Part shown: positions 23,395 through 34,594 of the stretch, piece after piece
How the letters are laid out: each line of letters opens with the position of its first letter
How positions within the stretch are numbered: position 1 is the stretch's first letter
NCBI GenBank assembly: GCA_033675265.1
Contig: JAUJYZ010001454.1
Coordinates: 27,501 to 91,500 of the forward strand
Source: Actinostola sp. cb2023
Taxonomy: Eukaryota > Cnidaria > Anthozoa > Actiniaria > Actinostolidae
Reading direction: 5' to 3'
DNA: 64,000 bases
The notes under the pieces: model-generated
What the model saw: only the letters and a program-made list of their open reading frames with translations
What the model was told of the DNA's origin: nothing
Databases searched by the model: none
Program-made: the position numbers and the translations under genes

Positions 23395-23610
23395 CATCCA
23401 TTTACTGGTTCATTCTTTCATCTACCCGTCTATTTACTGGTTCATTCTTTCATCTACCCATCCATTTATCCATTTACTGGTTCATTCATTCATTCATTCT
23501 TTCATCTACCCACCCATTTATCCATTTACTGGTTCATTCATTCTTTCATCCACTCATCCATTTATTCATATTTTGCTTTATTTATTTATTTATTCATTCA
23601 TTCTGTAACT
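23395..23610 (+). repeat. imperfect minisatellite, ~30-bp unit
   Basis: Repeats of CATTTACTGGTTCATTC and TTTCATCTACCCA with (CATT)n tracts are visible. The open frame across it is a by-product of the repeat. Confidence 0.85.
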
Positions 23611-23754
23611 CATATATGTTTAGTAACTTTGTATAGTTTGTTGTTTTTACTTTGATCCTAGCTCGCGCTCTATTTAAAATCTAGTTAGCGCGCGCTGTTC
23701 AGTTAATATTCCATGGATACCGCTTTCTGTTAGGTACGTAGGAATTGTGTACTT

Positions 23755-23800
23755 TCATAACCCTGAAGATGGCCGCAATGGCCGAAAGCTTGGTTCATTA
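23755..23800 (+). ncRNA. hammerhead-like core, probable Penelope-like end
   Basis: CTGAAGA (23763-23769) matches the CUGANGA core. It is followed by a GGCC/GGCC stem with loop GCAAT and then GAAA (23784-23787). AACC before and GGTT after could form stem I; stem III is minimal. Very short stem III is known in hammerheads of Penelope-like elements. No reverse transcriptase was seen beside it. Confidence 0.35.
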
Positions 23801-23994
23801 AACAAATTTTAAATGCAGATGAAGCCACTACAATTTATTTAATCTGATGCCTGCATACAAGGAAACCCTTAATATAGACAATGACATAGTTTATTTGGTA
23901 CCATAAATATATCAATACAAATACCGTATACATAAACTAGACATCACAGAGTGATTAAACAATGTTTAATAGATAAAGTGTTTAGGTACCTCGG

Positions 23995-24160
23995 CTCGGT
24001 GTCTGACAACCTCACAACTGTTCTCTTCACTGCGTGTATCAAACTCACTTCATTCTAAGTTCTAAAGATCTCTAACCCCTTTGCAGTACTAGTACTGGAT
24101 TGATAAATCCATATCTCCATGAATTATTGTGGTTATTTTGAAAACAAGACGACACAGCTG
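23995..24160 (+). repeat. remnant of IS3EU-type element 3' region
   Basis: This stretch aligns with 43510-43655, the sequence just downstream of the transposase gene of the IS3EU-type transposon. Shared pieces include ACCTCACAACTG, TACTGGATTGAT and GAATT-TTGTGGTT. It is a fragment of an older copy in the same orientation. Confidence 0.6.
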
Positions 24161-24349
24161 CTTTCCTCCAACTAGGTTTGTGAATTCAGAAGCGATGTCT
24201 CGTATTGATAAATCATGTTGTTTGAGCCTTCGGTGATTATCTTAGCGACCGGCACAGGGCGCATGCGCTGTAGAACCCAGTTGGCGATTTAAGGTCAACG
24301 ACGACAAAGAACGGAGTGCATGTTTAGAGTCAGAGCTTCCACAGGAAGC

Positions 24350-24480
24350 CCGACTAATAATAATAATTTTATTATTATATTACTCGGGCACTTCCGGAGG
24401 AAGCCCGAGTTAGAAAATGCACTTTCTTTTTACTCGGACACTTCTGGAGGAAGTCCGAGTTATAAAATGGGCCTTCTTTT
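24350..24480. repeat. dispersed repeat: GGAGGAAGCCCGAGTTATAAAA-type hairpins
   Basis: Two adjacent copies of an ACTCGG(G/A)CACTTC-GGAGGAAG-CCGAGTTA motif can form hairpins. A reverse-complement copy lies at about 50262-50302. Confidence 0.6.
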
Positions 24481-24840
24481 TTATTCTTCGTAGTACAAAG
24501 AATGCGAAGTATGTGATCGTATCGGTCAGGAATGTCTGTTTCAGTTTTTTTTCGATTGGCTGAAAACTGGGGCGATGATATCCGAACACGTAATGAAGTA
24601 ATTCTATGCTCAAACGGGTCAAATAGTTCGTTCTTGGGTCATCGTTAAAACTCATCGCGTTCCATGCACGACTACCGATCGACTAGAAGTGCTGTGTCGA
24701 AAAAGAAGCAGTTGAGATCTCGAGTGTTTTTGAAAGGGCCGGTCCACGAACTCATCAATCTTGAATATAATTGTTTTAAGGTACCAGGGGACCTTCGTGA
24801 CCACTGTTCATTGAAAACCGCGTAGCGCACTAACAACTCG

Positions 24841-25406
24841 TCCAACATGTATAAAAGTATACATTTTCTTAAAGCTGAATAAATGTAGATTCTAAATATG
24901 CTGGCGATTATTTCCTATTTTGTAAATATTTTTTGTTATTGCACATTTTAGAAAATTCGACCGGCCTTGTTCAAAGAGAATTTTGCACGACGGAATTCAA
25001 TCGATTTCTAAATGGAAAGTGCCATTGTAATGAGCACACTTTGTTCTAAAAAACTGTGTCTCCGATTTTTGATAAGTTGCCTCGTTTAAAAGTTATTTGA
25101 TGATTTATGTGTAAATAGCTTAAAAACTCATTAATGAAATTTGACAGCAAATATCTCCTCAACAAAAGCGTTTATCGGAAATCGGAGACACGGTTTTTTA
25201 AAACAAAGTGTGCTCATTACAATGGCACTTTCCGTTTAAAAATCGATTGAGTTCCCGCGTGCAAAATGCTCTTAGAACAAGGCCGGTCGAATTTTCTAAA
25301 ATGTGCAATAACAAAAAATATTTACAAAATAGGAAATAATCTCCAGCATATTTAGAATCTGCATTTATTCAGCTTTAAGAAAATGTATACTTTTATACAT
25401 GTTGGA
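24841..25406. mobile_element. foldback MITE, ~270-bp arms
   Basis: Ends TCCAACATGTATAAAAGTAT and reverse complement; the arms match to the centre near 25124. Landmarks are AGTGCCATTGTAATGAGCAC and its complement. It is non-coding and the target duplication is not clear. Confidence 0.8.
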
Positions 25407-25445
25407 TAATGGAGTGCATCATGTACCGCAACAACGTCAACAAGC

Positions 25446-25640
25446 TTGATTAAAATATATCTGAAGCCGGCGGCTCGGATCTTTATGGCCGATAAAACAC
25501 GGGCTTTAAACACGCTCATCTCACATACTAAAGCATACGCCGATTCGTGTGGGCCCACTCTGAAAGATGTCGTTTCATTTATAACAAAAACAAACGCGCC
25601 TTCATTACAACAAACGAAAAACTTTATCAAAACCATCTGA
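25446..25640 (+). other. small unrecognised open frame
   Basis: A 64-residue frame contains ADKTRALNTLISHTKAYADS then GPTLKDVVSFITKTNAPSLQ. Residue usage looks protein-like, but an antisense frame of 104 residues overlaps it and neither is recognised. It lies between a foldback MITE and the right arm of the large element. Confidence 0.25.
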
Positions 25641-26254
25641 CCATATGCATGAATATGCAACCTCAACTGGACGTTCGAAGTATACGTACTGAAGACGGAC
25701 GATTCGGAGATCTTTATCTATCCTCACCGACACATAGTCTCCCTAGTCGTCACGCAACTGTCTTTGTCCTTGTCATAATGCCCGAGTGTACGCTCATTGA
25801 GCGTCTTGTCAATTATTAAATCATCTGATATTGTCCTTCATTGAAGCTTACAGTGTTTTCATTTTAGACCAGTCAGATGACTTTACTGACTGGCAGTGTC
25901 GATCGTGTCAGGTATAAAGTTCTACAGTATATGTGGATAAGATATTACTCTTGTCATCTTTAAAAAAATAAAATATCTATATCGTTCATACAAAGACTAC
26001 AAAAAAAAGACAAGCAAGCCCCTCTGGTATCCAGGGTACGTTAGAGATGCCAGGGTTATGGACCCTCGTTTTTTCTCGCTTTTTATGGCCCGCGCGCTAC
26101 GCGCTAATGGGCCATAAGGCCGTGCGGAAAAAAAACGTACGGACCTCGCGTTCGGTTAATACGAGGTATGTACTTCATGACATACCCAGTATTGACAATG
26201 TATTGAATCAACAATCGGTTTAAAAATGTGGGTTTGGGATATAACCTTAAGTGC
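25641..26254. other. core of the large element, nothing recognised
   Basis: No coding similarity was seen. A palindromic patch (GGCCCGCGCGC..GCGC..GGGCC) lies near 26088-26115. Confidence 0.4.
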
Positions 26255-27200
26255 TGGTAGCAAAGTACCTATAGCAGGAAGCTGTAATTCGTCATGTTAG
26301 TATTTGTACAGATAACAATGAGCGTTACATTTTAGAATAATAATGAGGGCTGCATAAATACAGGAATGTGTGTCATTTATACGATTAGTTCTCGGCTTAG
26401 ATATAAGACACGACTTATTTTAGTTCGCATAAACGGTCCTATTATTTCCTTATGAAACGAAATAGAGGCGGCCCTGTGATCGATAACACCAGGGATAGCA
26501 CTAAGTGATAAAAGTGAATAATACGCTAACATTTTAGACTATTATCGTTATGTCTAATTCACGCGAAAGCCTAAACATTAAAGTACGTTAACATTTCTTA
26601 ACCAGCGCTTTGAAAACGTAACACCATTGCTTCGATCGTGCCGTCAATCATACTGATCTACTGAACTCCAAACGCGCTTTGAAAACGGGGAAATATCACT
26701 GATACGGGCCGTGAATCCGTGATCAGATTCAAGTAATTCCGCGAGTTTGAAATCAGGAAATAACATCTGACCCACTGCATTGAAAATGGCGAAAAACATG
26801 CGTTAGCTATAAGGACTCCGTCGGGCCGTGATCAGATATATTGAAGTAATTCCGGCCGGGTCATTTTAGAACGAGGAATAACATACTTATCGGAGAACAG
26901 CGTTCTGAGCTGTTCTTATTTTGTCCGCGTCTTAGGTCTAAAAGTGCTGTTTATACGAAGAGGTTCGCGTCTTATCTAAGTCGCGTCTAAGATAAGCCGC
27001 GTCTTATTTTCGCTCGTATAAATGGCCCTAATATATACGTTGCATCATTATTACTGAAACCACAAGCGAACAGCAAATAACAGCCAGCGCTATGAAAACG
27101 GCGAATGACAAGCATACGTTAATTCATTCTGGCCGGGCCGTAGTAAGATTCAAGTACTCCATTTCGAATCATTTTAGAACGAGGAATAGCTCGATCTATA
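26255..27200 (-). repeat. right inverted arm of the 12.4-kb element
   Basis: This is the reverse complement of 18449-19310, beginning ATAGCAGGAAGCTGTAATTC. It contains an extra ~150-bp insert (about 26885-27030) rich in CGCGTCTTA motifs that is absent from the left arm. Confidence 0.85.
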
Positions 27201-28060
27201 CATGACCAGAACGAGGAATAACTCCGTACATGACATGCGCTGACTTGTCGAATCCAACGATGTATAAGTGGATTGACCTCAGTTAGGTCCTCAAGTAGTC
27301 AATTTGGAGTCATTTTAGAATGAGGAATACATGACATGGATCAAAACCACCACTAGTACTTGTAAGCGCTTTGAGAACAGCAAATAACAGCCAGCGACTT
27401 CAGTATTAGAGTCGAGCCATTTTAGAATTTAACGAGGAATATTACATGTGTAACATTCTAAGATTCAAGTAGTCCAGTGTGTAAACATTCTAAGATTCGA
27501 GTCATTTTAGAACGAAGAATATTACATGTGTAAACATTCTATGAGGCAAGTAGTCCATTTCGAGTCAATTTAGAACGAGTAATCGATCACATGTGTAAAC
27601 ATTAGAACCACTGAGAACCACCGTGTAGAAATAAAATGTATGATATCTATCTATCTATCTATCTATATCTACAGCCCTTTGCAAAAATTCTGTAAAAGCA
27701 ATATAGATCGATATATCAATATATCGGGTGCATTGTGGGTAATTTTCATCATAAAATGGCTGAATAAGCCCTCTAAAATTCAAATTTTTCAATTGTTTTT
27801 TCACATACATACTACAAAGGTTAATTGGGTTTAGATTCAGGTTTAATAATAGCTAAAATCAAAGAATTAGGATTATGCAAATTATATATTAGTTTTACAG
27901 AATTTTTGCAAAACGCTGTATCTATCTATCTATGTAAACATTCTATGAGGCAAGTAGTCCATTTCGAGTTAGTCCATTTCGAGTCATTTTAGAACGAGGA
28001 ATATTACATGTGTAAACATTCTAATATTCAAGTAGTCCATTTCGAGTCATTTTAAAACGA
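27201..28060. repeat. degenerate ~65-70-bp subterminal repeats
   Basis: Blocks containing CATTTTAGAACGAGGAAT, ATTACATGTGTAAACATTCT and CAAGTAGTCCATTTCGAGT recur at least five times with variation. They are split by a TA-flanked MITE. They appear to be a local amplification of a segment of the arm, on the opposite side from the 123-bp satellite. Confidence 0.7.
27672..27918. mobile_element. TA-flanked mariner-like MITE
   Basis: Ends CAGCCCTTTGCAAAAATTCT / reverse complement (CAGCGTTTTGCAAAAATTCT) are flanked by TA (27670-27671 and 27919-27920). It is inserted into a TATC microsatellite that continues on both sides. A truncated relative lies at 53881-53968. It is non-coding. Confidence 0.8.
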
Positions 28061-28394
28061 GTTTCACGACCTGACTTTTTGAAAAGACGGATCGACTCAG
28101 GTCGTGACCATAGCAGTCGATCGGAGTCCGATCGTCACGGATCGTCACGATTTTGACCACCCTCGCACCGCGGGTCTTCCAGAAATGAATATGCATGTTT
28201 ACGACTAGATTCCGGAAACATAACAATTTCCGTTAAGACTTCGTAAAGCTGTGGAGAATAAATTAAACTTCGGTAAAGTAAACGACACATTTCATGAATG
28301 TATCACTCTTTCACGACCTGACTTTTTGGAAAGACGGATCGTCAAGCTGTTTGACGATCCGACTCACGGCGTGTGTATTGGACATGCCTGAGTT

Positions 28395-30805
28395 TGGTGG
28401 CCCAGCAGTGTCATCAACTTTTCTCACAAACATTTACAATCTGATTTTATTTTTAAAACTATTTTGGATCCATTTTCTTTTTGAACATAACTTTTGATTG
28501 AAATTGCATTTTCACTGTCGATTCTATTTTAAAATGCATTCTAGTTTCTAAACTAATTTCCAAATTAAAGTCACATTTAATGCGTTTTTCAAACTTATTT
28601 CCATTTCTAAATTTATTTTGAATTTCAATTCGATTTCGATTATGCATTTTCATTTTTTTATTTAGTTCTGATGGCTTGTCAAATGCAAATTTAAAATTTC
28701 AATTCGTCTACGTGGCCCAGGAGTATCAGTATCAGTTATCCCATAATACTCACCTTTAAAAAAAATATTATTGCGCGGGAAAGCTAGTGTAGAAACTTTA
28801 GAAACTTTAACATGGCGGAAGTGGAAGGATGATGAAGACCTAGCAAGACGCTCGCGATATGTGAGAGAAAATTTGATCCCAGCGGACTCGAGACTAGGAG
28901 TGTCAACAAGAAAGTAAAACCAGGGAGGTGTGTTGCTTTGAACGAAGTTACTAATATAATCAAATTACTACATACATACTGGCGCGCCCTCTAGTCTATT
29001 GGCTTTTCTATTTCAACAGCTACAGTGATTTTACTTTAAATAGAGTACAAACGCTAAAAGCGTAAAATAATACTAATTTAGCATTCTGTCGCGAGAGTAC
29101 CCTAAAAAATACCAGTTTTCAGGAAAGAACTAGGACTTCGCTTTGACAACCCTGAAAAATACCAAAAAAATGTGCGCGTGGATCGCGCGGCGAGTTAGTG
29201 AAATCATCAACAAGCTTGATTTCGAAATGCATTTAATTTAATAATCACACAATCAGCTTGAGTGTAATACAATCTTGTTCCCGGTTTTAGCTATTTTATA
29301 GTCAACTTTCTTATTGTTGAACATCGCATTGATTTGTCCTCAACTGACCTGATTATAGTTTTAGAACCAAACGGGCTATAAATAGCAAGAGACAATCATT
29401 CTCATCATATGTTTATTATAAAAGCTTTTCTCGAGGTAGCATTACAAACAAGAAACATTACCATGCATGTGGTATCGTACAACTACAACATTGGCCTGCA
29501 TTTAAAGCCGCCTCTAATATGTGTCCAGCGTACCAAAGGTTTTCAGTCAAGTCACTTCATTACAAATCCTGAAGTTCCATCATTGTGCAGAACTTATTGC
29601 AACTGTGATCTTGTATAAAACGGTTTGAACTCGTGGAGACTGAAATGTTGCCAGCACAGAAATAGATCTCACCAGAACTATCGCTTACTTCACACAAGTC
29701 GGTTGTAACAATTTCTGGGTCATATAGCTTGTACTTTGGGATTTGACCCCTGTAGCTGAAATGGACAAGGCACTCAGCTTTCTCGAATATTTCATCATAT
29801 TACTTTTCTGGGAGAATCAACACTGCTTCCATCGTTGTTTATATACTTCAAAAAGTCCCCTAGCAACATATTCCTCAACTATCACTGGCAGGTCATTCCA
29901 AGTGGAGAAGAAAACTTTTCCATATTTGAAAGCGTCCCCAAATTCTACGGCCGGTACTTTTGTGGTGAAACGTGCGGTTATGTTTCGGGCAACTGAGTGC
30001 ATCTGTACTTGTTTCCTTGTGTGACCTTGTGTGGACATTTTAAGAACATCGGCGATCGTGGTAACTGAATCGTCTTGTACTTTTTCACTACCCAATCACC
30101 TCTTATCTAGAGCTGACGAAGAACCTACACATTTCGCAAGATATGCATCACGAAAACCACCACTGGCAAATTTGGTCTCCTCGATCGATGTTCACTTGTA
30201 ACGATGAGGGGAGACTATTCCACGTGCAATTATCCCCAATTTCAAAGTTGTTGATCCAATCCGCCGTTCAAACTCTTCCGATCCCGTCCTTCCCAACTTT
30301 CTTTATCTCTTCAGTCTTATTTTTATTGCTGAACGTCGAAACAACACCGACTCAAGTGCCACACTGTGTATGTGCTCGACGGAGAACCCGCATAGAACGA
30401 TGGCATAGGATATCTTAGCTTGATACACTTTCCCGCGCAATATTTTTTTTTTTAAGGTGATGATATGATACTGATACTCCTGGGCCACGTAGACGAATTG
30501 AAATTTTAAATTTGCATTTGACAAGCCATCAGAACTAAATAAAAACATGAAAATGCAAAATCGAAATCGAATTGAAATTCAAAATAAATTTAGAAATGGA
30601 AATAAGTTTGAAAAACGCATTAAATGTGACTTTAATTTGGAAATTAGTTTAGAAACTAGAATGCATTTTAAAATAGAATCGACAGTGAAAATGCAATTTC
30701 AATCAAAAGCTATGTTCAAAAAGAAAATGGATCAAAAATAGTTTTAAAAATAAAATCAGATTGTAAATGTTTGTGAGTAAAGTTGATGATACTCTTGGGC
30801 CACCA
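28395..30805. mobile_element. TIR element with ~390-bp arms carrying an alpha-kinase remnant
   Basis: Outer ends TGGTGGCCCAGCAGTGTCAT (left) and the reverse complement of TATGGTGGCCCAAGAGTATC (right) open arms at 28395-~28785 and ~30428-30805. The arms are highly similar over their length; GTGGCCCAGGAGTATCAG recurs at the inner edge of each arm. The mirrored arms give mirrored small open frames that are not genes. The centre holds a minus-strand alpha-kinase pseudogene. No transposase was recognised. Confidence 0.75.
29560..30200 (-). pseudogene. alpha-kinase pseudogene
   Basis: Across three minus-strand frames the hallmarks of the alpha-kinase (MHCK/eEF2K-type Ser/Thr kinase) fold appear in order. 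They are KFASGGFRDAYLAKC (glycine-rich start), GDWVVKKYK (ATP-site lysine), KVFFSTWNDLPVIVEEYV and KYINNDGS. Then come KAECLVHFSYR, LYDPEIVT, FCAGNIS and a terminal HSCNKFC, the zinc-ligand region. The domain is nearly complete, intronless and broken by frameshifts and two adjacent stops. A short deletion has also removed the D-x-Q-G segment that should follow HFSY. It is inactive. It lies between the arms of the 28395-30805 element, which suggests capture. Confidence 0.75.
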
Positions 30806-31058
30806 TACACAAGATAAAAGTTAGACTTGCCACAAGTCCCTACTGCATCTGTTGCTTTAGTGAACATGTGGATTTCACATTGGAGATGATTGACTTGAGA
30901 CGCCATTCCGAACTCTTGCACTGTTTATTTGATATATTTGAACTCAATAACATTCATGGCCTCCAGCCATCAAGGTTCGAAGGCGTGACGTCTGCCTTCT
31001 TCTGCCGCGCCTTCTACTTCTCCTTAACGCTACGTCATAATGACGTTTTACAATCTAC

Positions 31059-32716
31059 ATTCCGGCCCCTAAATGTATACGAATACATTTACAACATGTA
31101 TAACTTGTAGATTGGAAACAGTAAAAATACAACAATTGAAATGAGTCTTTCATTAAAGTTCTTCTTGCTAATCTTGATTGCATTTCACATCTTGTCGGCA
31201 ACTTCCACAGCTTCTAGTAGGACGATCTTACTGATAGGTCGGTGGAACACCGAGTTCTTGGTTTGGACGGTAACGCTTAGTACATATCCATCTTGGGAGT
31301 TCCTGTGAACTTCTGTTACGCGACCCAAAGGCCACGAGCATCTGGGAAGTCTGTCGTCCACTATGAGCACGACATCATCGATTGCTACATCTATCTCTCG
31401 TGAGATCATGCTGCTTAGTCTTGTGGCAGTGCGGCAGTCGTTAGCTCCAGTCGAGGAATGGTAACTTGCTTTACTGGAGTCAGTCTGGATTTTCCGATGA
31501 CGAACGCACAATGGATGTCACCGTCAGAGTTTACGAGTCTGAGGTAGGACACCGCGCCGTAGCCTTGTTGTGACGCATCTGAGAAGTTGTGGAGCTGACC
31601 TTTTACAACAGAACCAAAGTTCTTTGGTTTGAAACAACGATCGACACTCAGATCCTTTAACTTAATAGGTAGCTCTCGTAGCCAGGATTGCCATCGTTCT
31701 AAGTCTTCGTGAGAGATGACGTCGTCCCAATCTAACTTCTTTCTACAGAGATCTTGTAAGATAGCTTTCGCTCGCAATATGAACGGTGAGACAAATCCGA
31801 GCGGGTCATATATAGAACTGACGACAGATAAAATCCCACGCCTGGTCGCTGGCCTGTCCTTTACGGTGATCTTGAACCCTAAGGTGTCTGACTGGACATC
31901 CCAGTGAACTCCAAGGGCTCTTTCTATAGGCAAGTGATCTAAATCTAGGTTCTTTACGCAACTTGCTCTTTCAGATTCCGGTATCGATTTGAGAACTTCT
32001 CGAGAGTTCGATAACCATTTAGTCAGTCGGAAACCTCCCTTTGCAAGGAGACTCCGGAGTTCGTTGACAAGTTTAATAGCTTGTTCTTCGCCGTCAGTGT
32101 GGACTTCAAACAATCGTCCACGTAGAAGTTACGTCTAACTGATTCTACTGTTTCTTCGGCAAAGTCTGTTCTGTTGTCGTCGGCGGTTTTCCGCAACCCA
32201 AAGCTCGTGCAACTGGGTGACGAAACACCTCCGAAGAGATGCACACGCATCTGAAGTTCTTCTGGTTCTTGGTTGAGGTCACCACCTGGCCACCAAAGGT
32301 AACGCAGGTAGTCGCTGTCTTCTGGACGTTCATGGACTTGGTAGAACATGGACTTCGACGTCGGCCATAACAGCGGTACTTTCTTGTCGAAACCTTGTTA
32401 GTACTCCGACAAGGGTATTTGTCAGGTAGGGTCCCTGCAGGAGTACATCGTTTAAACAAGTTCCTCCATACTTGGCTGCGCAATCAAACACAACCCTTAC
32501 CTTTTCAGGTTTCTGTGGGTGTGTCACGGGATGATGCGGAAGATACCAGGCTGGCGCTTCTTTGCTAATCTTTTCTTGTGGTACCTTCTGTGCGTATCCT
32601 TTCTTCTGAAGATCTTCCATGAAGGCAGAGTACTTTCCATGAAGCAGTGGATCCTTCGTGAGTCTTTTCTTTAACAAACTCAGACGACGCTCTGCGGCCA
32701 CTTCATACATGTCCAA
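31059..32716 (-). mobile_element. truncated BEL/Pao LTR retrotransposon
   Basis: This is minus-strand BEL/Pao sequence. The 5' side is cut at 32711-32716, exactly where the next large element starts (CATGTCCAATACTCACGACC). The 3' side shows a polypurine tract (AGGGGCCGGAA, near 31061-31071) followed by TGTAGATTG, a plausible start of the 3' LTR running to lower coordinates. No matching 5' LTR, gag or integrase core was found. Confidence 0.75.
31185..32716 (-). pseudogene. BEL/Pao pol remnant: RT, RNase H-like part, C-terminal domain
   Basis: In order on the minus strand: 32716-32330 ([30 protein letters not shown]: start of RT). Then 32349-32023 in another frame (LRYLWWPGG, FYVDDCLKS with the YVDD catalytic motif). 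Then 32113-31415 (LTKWLSNSREVL, SSIYDPLGFVSP, NFSDASQQGYGAVSYLR: RT thumb and connection region). Last, 31511-31185 (DDVVLIVDDRLPRCSWPLGR, HRPISKIVLLE: the C-terminal domain after the Pao integrase). Frameshifts separate the pieces. PRLELTTAA is followed almost directly by the last domain, so RNase H and integrase (probably more than 2 kb) were deleted internally. Confidence 0.85.
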
Positions 32717-32904
32717 TACTCACGACCTGATACGGATGGTGAAAGTTGATTTACCACGGTATCAGATGGTGAAGTCATTAGTATGCGTAAATCATGCATA
32801 CTGATGATTCAGGAATTGAAATTCATTATTATTATTAAAATGTATTCAGTAATTAAAAATACATTTGGCCTTCCTTTCCCCCCTCTCCTCCCCCCATCTC
32901 CACT

Positions 32905-33095
32905 GGATGATGGTACCACGGTGCATCTCATTATCCGATGGTGAAATTGGTGGTTTGGTCACCCTGTGGCATATCGCATATATTACAAGTCTTTGCTACA
33001 GGGCCGGCTGGATGGTCACCGTCGGATACGAGTGGTGACAGATGGTACCACGGTGCATCTCATTATCCGATGGTGTCCGATGGTGAAATTGGTGC
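32905..33095 (-). repeat. inverted partial copies of the 144-bp satellite
   Basis: GGTACCACGGTGCATCTCAT, CATATTACAAGTCTTTGC and GGGCCGGCTGGATGG appear as reverse complements of the units in 35838-36870. Confidence 0.85.
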
Positions 33096-33099
33096 TTCT

Positions 33100-33445
33100 A
33101 CGGCCTTATGAAGCCTTCAGTGCTATTCGTCGTTTGCAAAGAAACAACAACACTACTAAATGGCCTTTCGAAGCCTTCAGTCTTGTTATTCGCCGATCTT
33201 CGTTTGCAAAGAACAGCTACTACTAAATATAACGGCCTTCAGTCTTGTTATTTCCCGATCTTCGTTTGCAAAGAACAGTTACTACTAAATATAACGGCCT
33301 TCAGTCTTGTTATTTCCCGATCTTCGTTTGCAAAGAACAGTTACTACTAAATATAACGGCCTTCAGTCTTGTTATTCGCCGATCGTCGTTTGCAAAGAAC
33401 TAACAACAACACTACTAAACATAACGGCCTTACGAAGCCTTAATT
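33100..33445 (+). repeat. tandem repeat, ~60-bp unit, five copies
   Basis: The unit contains CGATCTTCGTTTGCAAAG, ACTACTAAATATAACGGCC and TTCAGTCTTGTTAT. The first and last copies are divergent. Open frames here are by-products. Confidence 0.9.
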
Positions 33446-33454
33446 CAGTCTTAT

Positions 33455-33770
33455 ATAGTATTATTCTTCGTTTTCAAAGCTCACTGCCGAGTCTACTTAT
33501 ATAGTATTAATTCTTCGTTTTCAAAGATCACTGCCGAGTCTACTTATATAGTATTAATTCTTCGTTTTCAAAGCTCACTGCCGAGTCTACTTATATAGTA
33601 TTATTCTTCGTTTTCAAAGCTCACTGCCGAGTCTACTTATATAGTATTAATTCTTCGTTTTCAAAGATCACTGCCGAGTCTACTTATATAGTATTAATTC
33701 TTCGTTTTCAAAGATCACTGCCGAGTCTACTTATATAGTATTAATTCTTCGTTTTCAAAGATTTGCAAAT
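33455..33770 (+). repeat. tandem repeat, ~47-48-bp unit, seven copies
   Basis: The unit combines TTCTTCGTTTTCAAAG, ATCACTGCCGAGTCTAC and TTATATAGTATTAA. The CGTTTTCAAAG core also recurs in the arms of the 12.4-kb element, hinting at common ancestry. Confidence 0.9.
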
Positions 33771-34594
33771 AACACGAAGGATTATCTGCTCTTGACACGG
33801 AATTCACTTCACCGGTCACGTTATATTTTATGGCGTGTTATTTTCACCGAACAAATGTATGAGTTGAGTTCGAATGGTAATTATATTCTAACTCACCAAA
33901 AAGTTCTGGTTCGATTATGTTCGATTGTCGAACCAATCGTAAAACAATCGTTCGATTGGTTTCGATTGATTCAGTTCGATTGCGCCGTTATTCAGTTTAA
34001 CATTTAATTGTGATGATATAGCACTGATTTCATAGCCTTCGTCAGTGTTGTCCAATATATACATTGTTCAGAAGATAAAACGTTCGAGACTGAGTTCCGT
34101 TTCTTTCCTCGGACATATAATAACAATTGTAATATTATTTGTCCTAAAGTTCATTCCTTTCAAAATCAGTTTGTCATTAATTTCAAAACTCTAATCAAAA
34201 CTAGACGCTCCAAGCGCGCACTCGATCGGGCTGAAACAAGTTACCGTAAAATGTTGTAAACTGACATAGAAGAACCGTGAGTTACATTATGGTTCTGAGT
34301 CTTATAAGCTTATGTAGTCTTGTAAACAGACAGTGGTGAATTACAAGTATACAATGACAAATATATTTACTAGGCTTGTGTCTTTAAGTGACATAAATAA
34401 ATATGCTTAGCAATTCTTTCTTTGTTTACAAACTCATCCAGTTTAATTTCTTCGATTTACGTAAGACATAATTCTCACCATGACTTCCATATTCGTTGAC
34501 ATAACTGGTGTGTTTTTACGAATACGATCATAGACGAAGGCTTTCGTCTTTCTGATAGACGTTTCAGTGTTCGTACTAGTAATCTACTCCCGAC
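33771..34594. other. interior of the second large element, short repeats
   Basis: A cluster of TTCGATTG/TGTTCGATT motifs lies near 33905-33995, and TGTTGTCCAATATATACA near 34045 resembles the terminal motif of the large elements. No gene was seen. Confidence 0.4.

Larger units (their letters stand above)
15944..28386. mobile_element. very large TIR element (~12.4 kb) with subterminal satellite
   Basis: The left end TTGTCCAATACACACGC (15944-15960) is mirrored by GCGTGTGTATTGGACA (28369-28384). Inside each end lie CAGCTTGACGATCCGTC and TCAGGTCGTG motifs, then a satellite array (left only), then ~860-950-bp inverted arms (18449-19310 and 26255-27200). The core (19311-26254) contains only decayed fragments of other elements. 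No transposase was recognised and no target duplication is evident. The ends resemble those at 32711 and 49624. A second related right end may exist near 28165. Confidence 0.65.

Noticed and set aside
23363..23608. 81-residue Ile/Phe/His-rich frame
   Set aside because: It is a translation of the CATT/TTCATC minisatellite.
28459..30741. Two mirrored 64-residue frames rich in MKMQNRNRIEIQ
   Set aside because: They are low-complexity reading of the inverted arms of the 28.4-30.8 kb element, present in both arms only because these are copies.
33108..33504. Plus-strand frames reading LRLQRTATTKYNGLQS
   Set aside because: They are by-products of the 60-bp tandem repeat (length divisible by three).
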